Positions 1 to 5,111 of a stretch of DNA of 5,111 bases are shown one piece after another. Every line of letters starts with the position of its first letter. Positions within the stretch are counted from its first letter, which is position 1. The notes under the pieces were generated by a model. That model saw nothing but the letters and a program-made list of their open reading frames with translations, was not told the DNA's origin and made no database searches. This DNA comes from Acidobacteriota bacterium (lineage in GTDB: Bacteria > Acidobacteriota > Terriglobia > UBA7540): NCBI GenBank assembly GCA_021789565.1, contig JAJYJL010000752.1, positions 1 through 5,111 of the forward strand, written 5' to 3'. The position numbers and the translations under genes are program-made.

Positions 1-246
1 TCCGAGCACGTGGTCGGCATGGGCGTGCGTAAAAATGATCGCGTCAACCCGCTGGATTTTCTGTCGGAGGGCCTGCCAGCGAAAATCTGGCGTGGTGTCA
101 ATCACCACTGTCCGGCCTGAGTATTCGAGTAATAGAGAAGGGCGGGTTCGCTTGTCGTGCCGAGCCGGAGAGGTGCAGACTGCGCAGTCACAGCCGACAG
201 TCGGAACTCCGGTGGAAGTTCCTGTGCCCAGGAAAGTCAGTTTCAT
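1..246 (-). CDS. PhnP-like metallo-beta-lactamase-fold hydrolase (N-terminal 82 residues; 3' end beyond the left edge)
   Basis: This is the N-terminal third of a metallo-beta-lactamase-fold phosphodiesterase of the PhnP/RNase Z group (COG1235-like). The ATG reads at 246-244 and the frame stays open to base 1. The first strand MKLTFLGTGTSTGVP is the usual start of the group. It is followed by a CDCAVC cluster (Cys19, Cys21, Cys24) and a KRTRPSLLLE stretch. The metal-binding motif THAHADH (His74, His76, Asp78, His79) lies just before the cut. In E. coli PhnP the equivalent Cys cluster holds a structural zinc, while the HxHxDH motif holds the catalytic metals; both are intact here. The start overlaps the stop of the DUF1844 gene by four bases (ATGA) and has only a weak purine stretch upstream, so it is probably translated by coupling. 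The family hydrolyses phosphodiester bonds, for example cyclic phosphates or nucleotides. The substrate here is unknown, and nothing in view links it to phosphonate use. Confidence 0.93.
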   Translation of the reverse strand, partial: MKLTFLGTGTSTGVPTVGCDCAVCTSPARHDKRTRPSLLLEYSGRTVVIDTTPDFRWQALRQKIQRVDAIIFTHAHADHVLG

Positions 247-686
247 CTCTGCTTGCTTGCCCGTTTTTGAACTTCAAGATAGGTCATCCGCAATTCGTAA
301 AGGACTTCATCGAGGAGCTTGGACTCCTGGCTGTTCAGGTTGCCACGCGTTTTCTCCTGCAAAACCTCGATCAGATCGATGGTTCGGCTGCCATTGGCCA
401 GATCGGCTGGAATATATTCCCCGCCGGGCCCCGGCAACAGCCCGAGTTGAAACATGGCCGTGGTACTCAGATAGGAAACCAGCATGGCGAATCTTTCTGA
501 GTCTTCCGCATCCGCGACTTCGGGTTCAGAGGGAGGTTCGGCTGCGGCCTTGGAAGAAATTTGCGATTCCGGCTGGTGTTTCTCCTCTGCCTTCTCCGGT
601 TGGCCGGCAACCCGCTCGCCCTCGCTTGTAAAAGATCGCCGGTCAACAACTTTGAACCCCGAAGATTCGGCCTTTTGCTCTGGCAT
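243..686 (-). CDS. DUF1844 domain protein
   Basis: A 147-residue soluble protein of unknown function. An N-terminal motif (FKVVDRRSF, residues 11-19) is followed by a low-complexity Glu/Pro/Lys/Ser-rich linker (about 25-62), which is probably disordered. A DUF1844 helical domain follows at about residues 65-140, recognisable by FAMLVSYLSTTAMFQLG, the GPGGEYIPADL segment and RTIDLIEVLQEKTRGNL. There is no signal peptide and no convincing membrane segment. The ATG at 686-684 was chosen over an in-frame TTG at 707-705 because GAGGGG lies six bases before the ATG; the TTG would add seven residues. The stop overlaps the ATG of the metallohydrolase downstream, so the two are an operon. In my recollection DUF1844 proteins are common in Acidobacteriota and some neighbouring phyla. 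No biochemical role is known to me, and I do not assign one. Confidence 0.9.
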   Translation of the reverse strand: MPEQKAESSGFKVVDRRSFTSEGERVAGQPEKAEEKHQPESQISSKAAAEPPSEPEVADAEDSERFAMLVSYLSTTAMFQLGLLPGPGGEYIPADLANGSRTIDLIEVLQEKTRGNLNSQESKLLDEVLYELRMTYLEVQKRASKQR

Positions 687-692
687 AACGGT

Positions 693-698
693 CCCCTC
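693..698 (-). promoter_or_regulatory. Ribosome binding site of the DUF1844 gene
   Basis: GAGGGG read on the minus strand, six bases before the ATG at 686. It decides the start, because the upstream TTG at 707 has no comparable purine-rich stretch. Confidence 0.7.
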
Positions 699-786
699 GA
701 TAAACAAGTATTTCCCGGATCAAAGCTGGTTCTGCAGCTACTCTGAATAGGTAGTTTAACAACAAGCACTCTGCCTGAACAAGTGT

Positions 787-818
787 ACCTGACCGTTTGA
801 GATTCCTCCAGATCAGGT
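787..818. repeat. Inverted repeat ACCTGA / TCAGGT
   Basis: Perfect 6-base arms at 787-792 and 813-818 with a 20-base spacer, plus an extra direct copy of CCTGA at 774-778. It lies centrally in the divergent promoter region, where an operator could sit. Arms this short can arise by chance, so the regulatory reading is only a suggestion. Confidence 0.25.
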
Positions 819-893
819 TCAATGCCATGCTGTGGAGGTTGTTGATCCCTAATTCCAGCCGGCATGAAACAAAGGATTGGGCGTGTAGGCCTA

Positions 894-923
894 TTGCCAG
901 TGATTTCACAGGCTTGGTAAATT
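894..923 (+). promoter_or_regulatory. Candidate sigma-70-type promoter of the mazG operon
   Basis: TTGCCA (894-899; five of six matches to TTGACA) is followed after 18 bases by TAAATT (918-923; four of six matches to TATAAT). This would start transcription near 930 and leave a leader of about 20-30 bases before mazG. It was found by eye only, and the spacer is one base longer than ideal. Confidence 0.3.
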
Positions 924-952
924 AGAAAATTCGGCAATTCAGAAAGGGCCCG

Positions 953-1774
953 GTGACTGGAATGATTAATTCGGCAGGGGAAAGGCTCGCCAGGCTTGTA
1001 GACCTGCTGGCGCACTTGCGTGGTCCGGATTGGTGTCCGTGGGACCGTGCCCAGGACTACGAGAGCGTTAAAGGCATGCTCCTCGAGGAAGCATATGAAG
1101 TTGTGGACGCTGTCAACCTGAAGGATTTTGCCGGACTCGAGGAAGAACTTGGCGATCTGCTTTTCCAGGTGGTCTTTTATTCGCGTCTGGCAGAAGAGGA
1201 CGGGAAGTTTGATATCAGCGGAGTTATCCAGAACGTGCACAACAAGTTGGTTCGGCGCCATCCGCACGTTTTTGGTGAAACGCGTGCGGCCAATGCCGAG
1301 GAAGCGCTGAAAAGCTGGACCGCTGCGAAAGAAAAAGAGAAGAACGACTATCCGAATTCCCCAAATGCTTCTCTGTTGGACGGCATCGCTTCTGCATTGC
1401 CTTCTACGCTGCAAGCCTACGAGCTTGGCCTGCGAGCGGCTGAGGCGGGGTTCGATTGGGTAAGGGTGGAAGACCTTCTTGATAAAGTTGAGGAGGAGTT
1501 GCACGAAATACGAAAAGAACTGTCTGCAGGCGCGGAGTCTGATCATCAACATCTCAAAGAAGAAGTTGGTGACTTGATGTTTGCCGTTGCCAATCTGACC
1601 CGCCGTGTTCGCTCTGACCCGGAAAGTTGTTTGCGTGGGGCTAACCAGAAGTTCCGGCGACGGTTCCAGGCCCTCGAGGCTGAAGTCAAAAGACGCGGGA
1701 AATCAGTCCGGGAATGCGGGCCCCAGGAGTTGGATGAGATTTGGGAATTGGTAAAGGCACAGGAGAAGCCATGA
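953..1774 (+). CDS. mazG: Nucleoside triphosphate pyrophosphohydrolase MazG
   Basis: A cytosolic house-cleaning enzyme that cleaves (d)NTPs to the monophosphate and pyrophosphate. In E. coli it also affects ppGpp levels. The 273-residue length fits the two-domain type (E. coli MazG has 263). Domain 1 begins with CPWDRAQ (28-34), has EExxE at Glu45/46/49 and ExxD at Glu65/Asp68, and ends with RRHPHVFG (101-108). Domain 2 repeats the pattern with Glu181/182/185, Glu204/Asp207 and a basic NQKFRRRF segment (231-238). The acidic Mg-binding motif is therefore intact in both halves. The start is uncertain. GTG at 953 has AAAGGG four bases upstream (943-948); ATG at 962 would drop three residues and leave a long 13-base spacing. 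It heads the plus-strand operon, and its stop overlaps the GNAT start by four bases. It is not the MazF toxin and no toxin-antitoxin pair is present. Confidence 0.96.
   Translation: MTGMINSAGERLARLVDLLAHLRGPDWCPWDRAQDYESVKGMLLEEAYEVVDAVNLKDFAGLEEELGDLLFQVVFYSRLAEEDGKFDISGVIQNVHNKLVRRHPHVFGETRAANAEEALKSWTAAKEKEKNDYPNSPNASLLDGIASALPSTLQAYELGLRAAEAGFDWVRVEDLLDKVEEELHEIRKELSAGAESDHQHLKEEVGDLMFAVANLTRRVRSDPESCLRGANQKFRRRFQALEAEVKRRGKSVRECGPQELDEIWELVKAQEKP
1761..1765 (+). promoter_or_regulatory. Ribosome binding site of the GNAT gene
   Basis: AGGAG five bases before the ATG at 1771, inside the last codons of mazG. It fixes the start at 1771 rather than the in-frame TTG at 1741, which would add ten residues. 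Confidence 0.75.
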
Positions 1775-2505
1775 GCTACACGATCCGTCCATGTGAAACT
1801 GTTGATGAGTTCGCCAGTTGCGTTGTCCTCCAGAAGGAGATTTGGGGCTATCCTGACCATGAGGTTTATCCGGCGCGAATGTTCCTGAACATCTCCCGGA
1901 CAGGTGGTCATGTGCTGGGTGCGTTTACGGACAAAGGTCCGATGGCTGGTTTTGTGGTTTCGGTTCCTGCCTGGCGCAAACAACACAAATATTTCTATTC
2001 GCTCCTGCTGGGTGTTTTGCCTGAGCATGAGAATCAGGGACTCGGCAGGATGCTCAAGGTCGTGCAGCGCAAGGCTGCGCTTCGCGAGGGCATTCAATAT
2101 ATCGAGTGGACTTTTGATCCGTTGCGGGCCAAGAATGCCCATTTCAACATTGTTCGCCTTGGGGCCATCGTGCGCCGCTATTGCCCCGATTACTACGGGC
2201 CTGTTCTCAGCAAGCTGCAGAGACGATTGCCCTCGGACCGGTTGATCGCAGAGTGGCCGTTGAAATCTGCTAGAGTAAGTAAGGCACTGGCAGGGAAAAA
2301 GCCGCGTTCCGCACGAAAGGCTGCCTCTGCAGAAGTTGCGATACCACTTGATCTAGATGCCCTCGTTTCACGTAGGGCGACACGGGCCCGCGAGTGGCAA
2401 TCCTATGTCCGGGCAAGCCTGCAGGACTGCTTTGCTCGAAAACTTGCAATTACGGGGTTTGAAAGAACCGATACCGAAGCCCGGTACGTTCTTGATCGCA
2501 TATGA
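1771..2505 (+). CDS. GNAT-family acyltransferase, COG3375 type (candidate D-amino acid N-succinyltransferase)
   Basis: A 244-residue cytosolic protein of the GNAT superfamily, which moves an acyl group from acyl-CoA to an amine. The acyl-CoA loop follows the strand LLLGVLP as ENQGLGRMLK (87-96); the first position of the usual Q/RxxGxG/A motif is Glu87 here. Features I associate with the COG3375 group follow: EWTFDPL (112-118), KNAHFNIVRLGAIVRRY (121-137), DYYGP (140-144), LPSDRL (153-158) and EWPL (161-164). Residues from about 165 form a basic linker and a C-terminal extension without recognised domain. The start overlaps the mazG stop by four bases and has a good ribosome binding site; the stop overlaps the next gene by four bases. 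Being locked to an NSAR/OSBS gene recalls G. kaustophilus, where a GNAT enzyme N-succinylates D-amino acids ahead of the racemase. Family assignment is firm; donor and acceptor are inferred from context. Confidence 0.9.
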   Translation: MSYTIRPCETVDEFASCVVLQKEIWGYPDHEVYPARMFLNISRTGGHVLGAFTDKGPMAGFVVSVPAWRKQHKYFYSLLLGVLPEHENQGLGRMLKVVQRKAALREGIQYIEWTFDPLRAKNAHFNIVRLGAIVRRYCPDYYGPVLSKLQRRLPSDRLIAEWPLKSARVSKALAGKKPRSARKAASAEVAIPLDLDALVSRRATRAREWQSYVRASLQDCFARKLAITGFERTDTEARYVLDRI

Positions 2506-3617
2506 AAATTGAGCGAATTGACCTGTTGGAAATTCGGATGCCGCTGGTACATTTTTTTGAGACCAGCTTCGGACGAACGACTGACCGCAGAATTGTACTT
2601 CTTTGCGCGCACGCGGATGGCCTGAAAGGTTGGGGAGAAGTTACCTGTGGCGAAATGCCTTTTTACAGCTATGAAACTCCCGGAACGGCCTGGCACATCC
2701 TGCGCGATATTTTGATTCCCTGGGCTCTTGAAAAATCCTGGAATTCTCCGGCGGACCTTTCACAACGTTTTCGGCCTGTGCGCGGGCACAACATGGCCAA
2801 GGCAGCCCTTGAAAATGCCCTGTGGGACCTTGAAGCGCAGCGCCACGGAATGTCCCTTGCCGGACTGTTGGGCGGAACGCTGGATGAAATCCCTTGCGGA
2901 GTTTCCATCGGGATTCAGAATTCCCCGGAAGAATTGCTGGAAAGAATTCGCACAGAGGTTGGGGCGGGTTACCAGCGAATCAAGGTGAAGATAAGGCCCG
3001 GTTGGGACGTTGAAATTCTGGAGTCCATTCGGAATGAGTTTCCCCACATCAAGCTGATGGCTGATGCCAACTCTGCGTATACTTTGGCTGACGTCGCGCG
3101 TCTCAAATTACTCGACCAGTTTGACTTGATGATGGTGGAACAGCCTCTTGGATGGGATGACATCGTAGACCATTCCCGGCTTCAGCGCGAATTGAAGACG
3201 CCGATCTGCCTGGATGAGTCGATTCACAGCGCCGAGGACGCGCGAAAGGCCATTGAGCTCGGGGCCTGTAAAATCATCAATATCAAACTAGGCCGGGCGG
3301 GAGGCCATTCAGCCGCTCGCAAGCTGCACTACTTGTGCTTTGCCCAAAACATTCCTGTCTGGTGCGGAGGTATGCTCGAATCGGGCATCGGTCGGGCCCA
3401 CAATATCGCAATGTCGACGCTGCCGGGTTTTGTTCTGCCTGGAGATGTTTCCGCCAGCCGCCGTTACTGGAGCGAGGACATCATAGATCCTGAAGTAACG
3501 GTTTCGGCGAAAGGAACCATTGCGGCACCCCGGAAGCCGGGCCTTGGTTATGAGCCGAACCTTGCGCGCATCGAAAAGGTGACCGTGCGGAAGGAGACCT
3601 TTGAAAAGCGCAGTTGA
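2502..3617 (+). CDS. Enolase-superfamily N-succinylamino acid racemase / o-succinylbenzoate synthase (NSAR/OSBS)
   Basis: A 371-residue enzyme of the muconate-lactonising subgroup of the enolase superfamily, complete in length. After the capping domain the barrel carries the full catalytic set: KVK (Lys161, Lys163), metal ligands Asp188 (DAN), Glu213 (VEQPL) and Asp238 (LDES), and Lys262 (NIKLGRAGG). WCGGMLESGIGRAHN (287-301) marks the NSAR/OSBS family. Members either dehydrate the menaquinone precursor SHCHC to o-succinylbenzoate, racemise N-succinyl amino acids, or do both. Arg265, three residues after the catalytic lysine, is in the place of Arg266 of the Amycolatopsis enzyme, which has been tied to racemase activity. 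The adjoining GNAT gene and the lack of other men genes also favour racemase, so the symbol menC is withheld. The ATG overlaps the GNAT stop (ATGA) and has no visible ribosome binding site, suggesting translational coupling. The exact substrate cannot be read from sequence. Confidence 0.93.
   Translation: MKIERIDLLEIRMPLVHFFETSFGRTTDRRIVLLCAHADGLKGWGEVTCGEMPFYSYETPGTAWHILRDILIPWALEKSWNSPADLSQRFRPVRGHNMAKAALENALWDLEAQRHGMSLAGLLGGTLDEIPCGVSIGIQNSPEELLERIRTEVGAGYQRIKVKIRPGWDVEILESIRNEFPHIKLMADANSAYTLADVARLKLLDQFDLMMVEQPLGWDDIVDHSRLQRELKTPICLDESIHSAEDARKAIELGACKIINIKLGRAGGHSAARKLHYLCFAQNIPVWCGGMLESGIGRAHNIAMSTLPGFVLPGDVSASRRYWSEDIIDPEVTVSAKGTIAAPRKPGLGYEPNLARIEKVTVRKETFEKRS
3591..3596 (+). promoter_or_regulatory. 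Ribosome binding site supporting a TTG start
   Basis: AAGGAG four bases before TTG at 3601, within the end of the racemase gene. The first downstream ATG (3670) lies immediately before the first membrane segment and has no such site, so the TTG is preferred. Confidence 0.65.
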
Positions 3618-4548
3618 GCCTGTTGTCTTAACTCAGAAACCCTCCCGTCACATCAGTGCCCACCATTTGATGCACTTTGCCATGCTGATAGTCGTTTCCT
3701 TCTGGGCGGCTAATATAGTGGCGATCAAAGAGGCATTGTACGGTTTCAGCCCGTTGGCACTGGCCTTGGTTCGCGCCAATGTGGTAGGCGCCACCTTTGG
3801 GATCATCTTCCTGTTTCTGAGGGACCGGTCACTACTGCGATTTACGCGTGCGCAGTGGCTCCGTTTCGGCCTGATTGCCTTCCTGGGGGTCACGATGGAC
3901 CAGATCCTGATTATCGAGGGAGTGGCGCACACGAACGTTCCTCATGCAGCGTTAATCGTGGCTATCGAGCCGGTCATGGTCCTGGTGCTTTCGGTGATGT
4001 TGCGGCTTGAGACGCTGACCGTCCTCAAGTTTGTGGGGATGGCTATTTCATTTACGGGCGTTGCGTTTCTGACCTATGGAAAGCAGGCACAGGGAGGGAA
4101 TGCCTATTGGCTGGGAGACGTGATCGTCATGGCCGAAGCTGTGGTCTTTGCTTATTACACAATTTTGTTGAAAGAAGTTGTCGACCAATATGATGTGATA
4201 ACTCTGAACACAGTGATCTTCGGTCTCGGCGCGCTGTTGATGATTCCTTTTGGCGCCAACGCCGTGTGGCAACTGCACTGGTCGCAGATTCCAATTCGCT
4301 CCGTCCTGGGGTTGGTATTCATGGCTTTTTTTTCTGCTGTGATGGGATACCTGCTTTTTGTCTATGCCTTGAAAGGTCTGACAGCGTCACGTGTGGCAGC
4401 ATTCAACTACTTCCAGCCGGTCATCGCTACAGGTCTCGGCATCTGGCTGCTCCGCGACAGGGTTGGGTTTTGGGGAATTTGTGGCGGTGGATTGATTCTT
4501 CTAGGCGTATATTTCACTGAGCGCGAACGCGGCGAAGAAGCCGGTTAA
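3601..4548 (+). CDS. EamA/DMT-family membrane transporter
   Basis: A 315-residue inner-membrane protein with about ten hydrophobic segments (near 26-46, 51-73, 86-105, 114-134, 139-159, 169-190, 199-220, 232-256, 262-284 and 288-305). They form the two EamA repeats typical of drug/metabolite transporters; 300 or so residues is the usual length. Family landmarks include AIEPV (121-125) at the end of the first repeat and FNYFQPV (268-274) in the second. The protein starts with TTG at 3601, backed by AAGGAG, and overlaps the racemase gene by 17 bases, so it belongs to the operon. EamA proteins commonly export amino acids and related metabolites, though some import. Here the likely cargo is an amino acid or its N-acyl derivative handled by the two preceding enzymes, which is a context inference. 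About 20 polar residues precede the first segment. It is not a substrate-binding-protein-dependent system. Confidence 0.93.
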   Translation: MKSAVEPVVLTQKPSRHISAHHLMHFAMLIVVSFWAANIVAIKEALYGFSPLALALVRANVVGATFGIIFLFLRDRSLLRFTRAQWLRFGLIAFLGVTMDQILIIEGVAHTNVPHAALIVAIEPVMVLVLSVMLRLETLTVLKFVGMAISFTGVAFLTYGKQAQGGNAYWLGDVIVMAEAVVFAYYTILLKEVVDQYDVITLNTVIFGLGALLMIPFGANAVWQLHWSQIPIRSVLGLVFMAFFSAVMGYLLFVYALKGLTASRVAAFNYFQPVIATGLGIWLLRDRVGFWGICGGGLILLGVYFTERERGEEAG

Positions 4549-4633
4549 AGTGAAGCCTGGATTGCGGCGATTGATACCGAAATGAGAACCCAGCGCCCGA
4601 GAAGATCCATCTGAATATTGAAGGTCACGTTCC
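4549..4633. other. Short convergent intergenic gap
   Basis: These 85 bases separate the ends of the transporter and the rhomboid gene. I looked for a shared bidirectional terminator and saw none. The only stems are four-base ones, such as AAGG/CCTT at 4621-4635, and there is no T-run. Read-through or Rho-dependent ending is possible. Confidence 0.5.
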
Positions 4634-5111
4634 TTACATTTCCCACGGCCAGAGTTGGGTGGCTCCGGCTTTGCGCTTCGGCATTGCGAGGGCTAGAAGC
4701 ATTCCGAGAAGAAATCCCCCTACGTGGGCCCACCAAGCCACGCCACCAGCTGTGGCGGACTCGATGGCCAGCATCTGGTATCCTGCAAGGAATTGAAGCG
4801 CAAACCAATATACAAGCACCAGCAAGGCTGGGATTCGAACTGTCCAGAAGAAAATAAACAAGGGGATCAGGGTCGTGATGCGCGCTGTTGGGAAACTGAC
4901 CAGGTAGGCCCCCAGGATCCCAGCAATGGCTCCGCTGGCTCCAATAGTGGGTACACGCGAACCCATGTTGAAGAGAACATCCGTGAGGGCAGCTCCAAAC
5001 CCACTGAGAAAATACAGGAGTAGAAACTGTCCATGGCCAAAGCGGTCCTCAATGCTTCGACCGAATACAAAGAGGAAGAGCATGTTCCCGATCAGGTGCA
5101 GCCAGCCCCCA
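4634..5111 (-). CDS. Rhomboid-family intramembrane serine protease (C-terminal 159 residues; 5' end beyond the right edge)
   Basis: This is the C-terminal part of a membrane-embedded protease that cuts substrate transmembrane helices. The open frame continues past the ATG at 5083 to the window edge, adding GGWLHLIGN, so that ATG is internal. Visible motifs are HLIGN (the HxxxN oxyanion-hole motif, codons near 5084-5098), GASGAIAG with the nucleophile serine at 4936-4934, and WWAHVGG with the catalytic histidine at 4726-4724. The Ser-His dyad is therefore complete and the enzyme should be active. Four or five hydrophobic segments are seen, with a Pro-rich loop and VYWFALQF between the serine and histidine helices, as in the widespread bacterial COG0705 type. 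The tail after the last segment is short (KRKAGATQLWPWEM). It faces the transporter operon head-on and shares no transcript with it. The substrate is unknown. Confidence 0.93.
   Translation of the reverse strand, partial: GGWLHLIGNMLFLFVFGRSIEDRFGHGQFLLLYFLSGFGAALTDVLFNMGSRVPTIGASGAIAGILGAYLVSFPTARITTLIPLFIFFWTVRIPALLVLVYWFALQFLAGYQMLAIESATAGGVAWWAHVGGFLLGMLLALAMPKRKAGATQLWPWEM

Larger units (their letters stand above)
687..952. other. Divergent intergenic region between the DUF1844 unit and the mazG operon
   Basis: This 266-base gap has no credible coding sequence and must carry the start signals of both divergent units. On the plus strand a candidate sigma-70 promoter lies at 894-923 (listed separately). 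On the minus strand the best I find is TTGTTC (782-777) with a 17-base spacer to TTAAAC (759-754). It matches consensus at only three of six positions in each box and is not convincing. The middle holds a 6-base inverted repeat, ACCTGA (787-792) and TCAGGT (813-818). A further CCTGA lies at 774-778, 14 bases before the one inside the left arm. An imperfect stem could form between 826-836 and 854-866. I recognise no riboswitch or known operator. Confidence 0.6.

Noticed and set aside
35..631. A 198-residue plus-strand open frame at the left end
   Set aside because: It runs antisense through the metallohydrolase and DUF1844 genes, both supported by motifs. The product is Arg/Pro/Ser-rich with no recognisable domain.
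643..909. An 88-residue minus-strand open frame in the divergent gap
   Set aside because: It overlaps the start of the DUF1844 gene in another frame, has no domain or good start signal, and would cover the expected promoters.
467..1552. A 361-residue minus-strand open frame antisense to mazG
   Set aside because: It lies opposite a clear mazG and partly over the DUF1844 gene. Its translation is Arg/Pro/Ser/Gln-rich with no family motif, typical of a shadow frame in G+C-rich coding DNA.
953..1774. A MazEF-type toxin-antitoxin locus
   Set aside because: MazG is an unrelated pyrophosphohydrolase named for its E. coli neighbourhood. No MazE- or MazF-like frame is next to it.
1546..2142. A 198-residue minus-strand open frame across the mazG-GNAT junction
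   Set aside because: It is antisense to two well-supported genes and has no motifs or ribosome binding site that I can see.
2502..3617. Naming the enolase-superfamily gene menC
   Set aside because: Sequence alone does not separate OSBS from NSAR in this family. No other menaquinone gene is present and the GNAT neighbour favours the racemase role.
4525..4636. A bidirectional rho-independent terminator between the convergent genes
   Set aside because: Only four-base stems exist (for example CGGC/GCCG inside the transporter's last codons and AAGG/CCTT near 4621-4635), with no flanking T- or A-tract.

Overview
The window reads as an ordinary chromosomal stretch of a free-living bacterium with mid-50s % G+C by eye. 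The pairing of a DUF1844 protein (N-terminal FKVVDRRSF motif) with a PhnP-like metallohydrolase, and the style of the GNAT and racemase-type genes, suggest Acidobacteriota. This is an inference from gene content and was not tested by a search. There are no RNA genes, mobile elements, CRISPR arrays or obvious signs of recent transfer. Seven protein genes fill nearly all of it, two of them cut by the window edges.

Layout. On the minus strand, 686 down to 1 holds a two-gene unit: a DUF1844 protein followed, through a 4-base ATGA overlap, by the N-terminal part of a zinc-binding PhnP/RNase Z-type metallo-beta-lactamase-fold hydrolase that runs off the left edge. A 266-base non-coding gap (687-952) separates this unit from a divergent plus-strand operon and should hold both promoters. 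The operon (953-4548) contains mazG, a COG3375-type GNAT acyltransferase, an enolase-superfamily N-succinylamino acid racemase/o-succinylbenzoate synthase (NSAR/OSBS) and a ten-segment EamA (DMT) transporter. All three junctions overlap (4, 4 and 17 bases), so the genes are almost certainly co-transcribed and partly translationally coupled. After an 85-base gap comes a convergent minus-strand rhomboid protease that runs off the right edge.

How the genes may work together. The GNAT plus NSAR/OSBS pair matches the known D-to-L amino-acid conversion route of Geobacillus kaustophilus. There a GNAT enzyme N-succinylates a D-amino acid, NSAR racemises the N-succinyl derivative, and a hydrolase releases the L-amino acid. 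The hydrolase is not in this window. An EamA carrier is locked into the operon instead, and a MazG nucleotide pyrophosphohydrolase leads it. The most interesting hypothesis is therefore a compact N-acyl-amino-acid racemisation and transport module. The window holds no other menaquinone genes to support an OSBS role.
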